A DNA stretch of 8,064 bases from Dehalococcoidia bacterium (GTDB lineage: Bacteria; Chloroflexota; Dehalococcoidia; Dehalococcoidales; JAUVZE01). A program made the position numbers and the translations under genes. The stretch covers positions 1-8,064 of the forward strand of contig JAUVZE010000044.1 in assembly GCA_030602665.1 (NCBI GenBank), read 5' to 3'. This document shows, in pieces, positions 6,055 through 8,064 of the stretch. Each line of letters begins with the position of its first letter. Position 1 is the stretch's first letter. The notes beneath the pieces are model-generated. The model was not told the DNA's origin. It was given only the letters and a program-made list of their open reading frames with translations, and searched no databases.

Positions 6055-6069
6055 GGGTGGGAGGGTGGG
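6055..6069 (+). other. G-quadruplex motif with single-base loops
   Basis: The plus strand reads GGGTGGGAGGGTGGG: four runs of three guanines separated by T, A and T, itself two copies of GGGTGGGA. Three 1-nt loops are the arrangement known to give very stable parallel quadruplexes. It sits between the two divergent promoters, about 90 bp upstream of the rsmD -35 box. Confidence 0.8.
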
Positions 6070-6101
6070 AAGAAAAAGTTGCCGGAAATCCCGTTAAACA
6101 T

Positions 6102-6182
6102 TATCTACCTCACCCCCTTTATCCCCCTCTCCTTCAAAGGAGAGGGGGAAGAGATTTTAGAGAGGGGCTTCGCCCCTCTCTT
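6102..6182 (-). repeat. Double-hairpin dispersed repeat, copy B (inverted relative to copy A)
   Basis: Read on the minus strand this copy has the same order as copy A. First comes a hairpin (arms 6159-6168 and 6172-6181, AGAGAGGGGC with a 3-nt loop), then the 13-bp hairpin (arms 6122-6134 and 6137-6149, TCCCCCTCTCCTT), then the tail AAGGGGGTGAGGTAGATA. The first hairpin is 2 bp longer than in copy A but still fully paired, and the loop differs. No gene ends here on either strand, so a terminator role is unlikely for this copy. Confidence 0.85.
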
Positions 6183-6255
6183 ACTTACACTCTCCTGTCC
6201 GTAACTGGGTAAGCGGGTCAGGGGAATAGGCTACCGAACAACCTCCTACCTCCAG

Positions 6256-6285
6256 TTGCACGTCATAGGTCTTTATTGCTACAAT
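6256..6285 (+). promoter_or_regulatory. Candidate promoter of the 107-residue gene
   Basis: TTGCAC (6256-6261, 3 of 6) and TACAAT (6280-6285, 5 of 6) are separated by 18 bp. The predicted start near 6292 would give a leader of about 79 nt that begins just before the hairpin at 6299. Confidence 0.4.
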
Positions 6286-6298
6286 TATCCTAAGTGAA

Positions 6299-6366
6299 AG
6301 CTGGGGGGACTTCACAAGCTCTACCTGTGGTTACCCGGCTCCACCATCAAATTTACTTTGGGGGTG
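6299..6366 (+). promoter_or_regulatory. Structured leader that may mask the ribosome binding site
   Basis: AGCTGGG (6299-6305) can pair with CCCGGCT (6334-6340, one G-U pair). Inside this stem CACA (6313-6316) pairs with TGTG (6326-6329) as a second tier. Just downstream, CACC (6342-6345) could pair with the GGTG inside the G-rich ribosome binding site (6360-6366) of the next gene. It matches no riboswitch or T-box that I recognise, and the evidence is base-pairing potential only. Confidence 0.3.
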
Positions 6367-6370
6367 TTTC

Positions 6371-6694
6371 GTGGCTACTTCTCACGCTTTAAGCAAAGAA
6401 CTACGTGCCCAAGCAGAACAAATGGCTAGAGATGGAAAGCCAATATCAAAAATCCAAGAGACCCTACACGTGGATTACGATGAGATATGGACTTACCTAA
6501 ACTCTATTGGCGCTTATAGTTGGATAGGTGCTAAGAGCATCACTACACGGCGCCTAAAGTCTCTAGTTACTGAGACTGACCGCGCCAGACGCCAAGAGCT
6601 TGCAGATGAAGCCAGACACATGGTCGATTACTTATATTATCAAGGGCTCAGGCAAGGGAAAATGCTTGATAAGGTAAAGAAAGCTTTAGAATGA
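6371..6694 (+). CDS. Conserved-looking hypothetical protein, HTH-like N-terminus
   Basis: I do not recognise this 107-residue protein. It starts at GTG 6371, 6 nt after a GGGGG run that can serve as ribosome binding site; the next in-frame ATG is codon 18. Residues 8-46 look like a small helix-turn-helix: a helix (LSKELRAQAEQMARDG), a turn, then PISKIQETLHVDYDEIWTYLNSIG, in the style of homeodomain-like 'Gxs..eI...L.v....v..yL' elements. A central AYSWIGAKSITTRRLKSL segment is basic, and residues 66-107 are charged and probably helical. It has no membrane segment or signal peptide. It lies 129 bp upstream of leuS in the same orientation and may share its transcript. A DNA- or RNA-binding role is possible but unproven. 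Confidence 0.75.
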   Translation: MATSHALSKELRAQAEQMARDGKPISKIQETLHVDYDEIWTYLNSIGAYSWIGAKSITTRRLKSLVTETDRARRQELADEARHMVDYLYYQGLRQGKMLDKVKKALE

Positions 6695-6823
6695 AACATG
6701 TTACACAATAGCGTGATTCAAAGAATGGAATGAAGCTTGTGATTACCCCCATATAACTAAGATAAGGTTGCTCTTTGCTAGTAGTATTTGGCAGTGGGCT
6801 TTTAGATAGCTAAGGCAAAAGAA

Positions 6824-8064
6824 ATGGTAGCTAAATATAATCCACAGGAAATAGAGAGGAAGTGGCAGCAGAGATGGGCGGAGGACAGACTGTATGAGGT
6901 CACTGAGGATGACCCCCGACCTAAATGGTATGCCCTGACCATGTTCCCCTATACCTCAGGTGACCTCCATATTGGGCACTGGTATGCTATGGCTCCGTCT
7001 GATGTCCATGCCCGGTTTAAGCGGCTGCAGGGCTACAACGTTCTGCATCCCATGGGTTTTGACGCCTTTGGCTTACCCGCCGAGAATGCTGCCATCAGCC
7101 GGGGAATCCACCCCTTTACCTGGACGATGCAGAATATAGACAATATGCGCCGCCAGCTCAGGAGCATAGGGGCTATCTATGACTGGAGCCGGGAGGTGGT
7201 TACCTGCCTGCCCGAGTATTATAAGTGGACGCAATGGTTCTTTTTGAAGCTGTACGAGAACGGTCTAGCCTACCGGAGAAAGGCTCCGGTTAACTGGTGC
7301 CCCCGCTGCCAGACGGTGCTGGCTAACGAGCAGGTAGTAGAGGGTTTTTGCGAGCGCTGCGGGGCAGCCGTCAGCCAGCGGGATTTGGAGCAGTGGTTCT
7401 TCCGCATCACCAATTATGCCGACGAGCTGATGCAGCATAGTGGCATCAACTGGCCGGAGCGGATAAAGATAATGCAGAGGAATTGGGTGGGTAGGAGTGT
7501 AGGCACTGAGATTTCCTTTGCCCTTGACCAACCTGGTGTAAATGAACGAGAGATTAGGGTATTTACTACTCGCCCCGATACTACCTTTGGTGTTACCTTT
7601 ATGGTTCTGGCTCCAGAACACCCGCTGGTGGCCAAGCTGACCTTGCCAGAGAAAAAAGCCGAGGTTGAGAACTATATTGCTTGGTCACGACGGCGGACTG
7701 AGATAGAGCGTCTAGCAACCGAGAAAGAAAAGGACGGGGTATTTATCGGGAGCTATGTGATAAATCGGCTTAATGGGGAAAGGGTGCCTATCTGGATTGC
7801 CGACTATGCGCTTTTAAGCTATGGCACCGGGGCAGTGATGGGAGTGCCCGCCCACGATGAGCGTGACTTTGCTTTTGCTAAAAAATATAACCTGCCAATA
7901 CGAGTGGTGATAGCCCCATCTGACTGGCAGGGAGAGGCACTAGACGAGGCATATACCGAACCGGGCACTATGGTCAACTCAGGGCAGTTTAACGGACTTC
8001 CCAGCCAGCAGGGCATAGAGGCAATATCTGATTTTCTGGAGAAGCAGGACTGGGGAAAGCGAAC
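6824..8064 (+). CDS. leuS: Leucyl-tRNA synthetase, partial, 3' end outside window
   Basis: LeuRS charges tRNA-Leu with leucine. The first 413 codons are present, starting ATG 6824 with AAGG 8 nt upstream and an in-frame TAG before it. Visible features: the class I HIGH signature (literally HIGH, 49-52, in YTSGDLHIGH); NVLHPMGFDAFGLPAENAAI (72-91); a zinc-binding pair C159-x2-C162 and C176-x2-C179; and the CP1 editing domain with the threonine-rich TTRPDTTFG (248-256) and GAVMGVPAHDERD with the amino-group-anchoring D345. Editing and activation sites therefore look intact. The KMSKS loop and anticodon-binding domain lie beyond the right edge. No T-box or other leader attenuator was found in the preceding 129 bp, so regulation is not apparent. 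Confidence 0.97.
   Translation, partial: MVAKYNPQEIERKWQQRWAEDRLYEVTEDDPRPKWYALTMFPYTSGDLHIGHWYAMAPSDVHARFKRLQGYNVLHPMGFDAFGLPAENAAISRGIHPFTWTMQNIDNMRRQLRSIGAIYDWSREVVTCLPEYYKWTQWFFLKLYENGLAYRRKAPVNWCPRCQTVLANEQVVEGFCERCGAAVSQRDLEQWFFRITNYADELMQHSGINWPERIKIMQRNWVGRSVGTEISFALDQPGVNEREIRVFTTRPDTTFGVTFMVLAPEHPLVAKLTLPEKKAEVENYIAWSRRRTEIERLATEKEKDGVFIGSYVINRLNGERVPIWIADYALLSYGTGAVMGVPAHDERDFAFAKKYNLPIRVVIAPSDWQGEALDEAYTEPGTMVNSGQFNGLPSQQGIEAISDFLEKQDWGKR

Larger units (their letters stand above)
5967..6255. other. Divergent intergenic region upstream of rsmD and the 107-residue gene
   Basis: No credible gene lies between the two divergent promoters. The stretch holds a 14-bp inverted repeat ATGACA-CA-TGTCAT (6018-6031), a G-quadruplex motif (6055-6069) and repeat copy B (6102-6182). 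I see nothing recognisable in 6183-6255. Confidence 0.6.

Noticed and set aside
6215..6245. GGTCAGG segment resembling SRP RNA
   Set aside because: The GGAAGCAGC half of the conserved SRP loop and the enclosing helix are missing.
6299..6346. tRNA- or tmRNA-like 3' end (CTCCACCA)
   Set aside because: The stretch ending CTCCACCA has no acceptor partner, T-loop GTTCRA or anticodon arm, so it is not a tRNA or tmRNA.
6695..6823. T-box or leader-peptide attenuator upstream of leuS
   Set aside because: No T-box AGGGTGG-type sequence, specifier stem or terminator hairpin is visible, and no leucine-rich short ORF was found.
7265..8016. Minus-strand open frames over leuS
   Set aside because: The plus strand encodes a continuous, motif-rich leucyl-tRNA synthetase; the reverse frames have no recognisable content.

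Overview
The window is compact, moderate-GC bacterial DNA whose genes sit mostly on the minus strand. Gene content and style suggest a Chloroflexota lineage, possibly Dehalococcoidia-like: a PadR/HAAS-type membrane module, DegV lipid-binding proteins, an rsmD-coaD-YfhL-type ferredoxin cluster, an AMP-forming acyl-CoA ligase and leuS. That placement is an inference from style, not proof.

Layout. (a) 1-2432, minus strand: a promoter with an overlapping 21-bp dyad drives padR, then a HAAS-like polytopic membrane protein, then two tandem DegV genes; the second DegV gene runs off the left edge. Spacings of 14 and 25 bp and an 8-bp overlap point to one autoregulated operon. (b) 2433-2736: a double-hairpin dispersed repeat (copy A) and a 30-codon remnant of the C-terminus of a FabF-type ketoacyl synthase. 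(c) 2737-4248, minus strand: a full-length 503-codon ANL-family acyl-CoA ligase with two striking anomalies. Its natural start codon reads ATA behind a perfect ribosome binding site, and its ATP phosphate-binding loop has lost most canonical residues while the other family motifs are intact. (d) 4419-5966, minus strand: an rsmD-coaD-ferredoxin operon with a promoter upstream, a 4-bp rsmD/coaD stop-start overlap and a terminator hairpin downstream. (e) 5881-6370: a divergent intergenic region holding a perfect short-loop G-quadruplex motif, repeat copy B (inverted relative to copy A), a plus-strand promoter and a structured leader. (f) 6371-8064, plus strand: a 107-residue protein of unknown function, then leuS, which runs off the right edge.

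How the genes work together. rsmD and coaD are housekeeping genes (16S rRNA methylation and CoA synthesis), with a low-potential ferredoxin next to them. The PadR operon looks like a membrane or lipid-responsive module: a repressor, a membrane protein and two fatty-acid-binding DegV/FakB-like proteins. The ligase and ketoacyl-synthase remnant look like what is left of a lipid-metabolism locus undergoing decay or functional change. The two inverted repeat copies flank exactly the ligase-ferredoxin-coaD-rsmD block, so the block could invert by recombination. I found no CRISPR array, tRNA, rRNA or intact insertion sequence.
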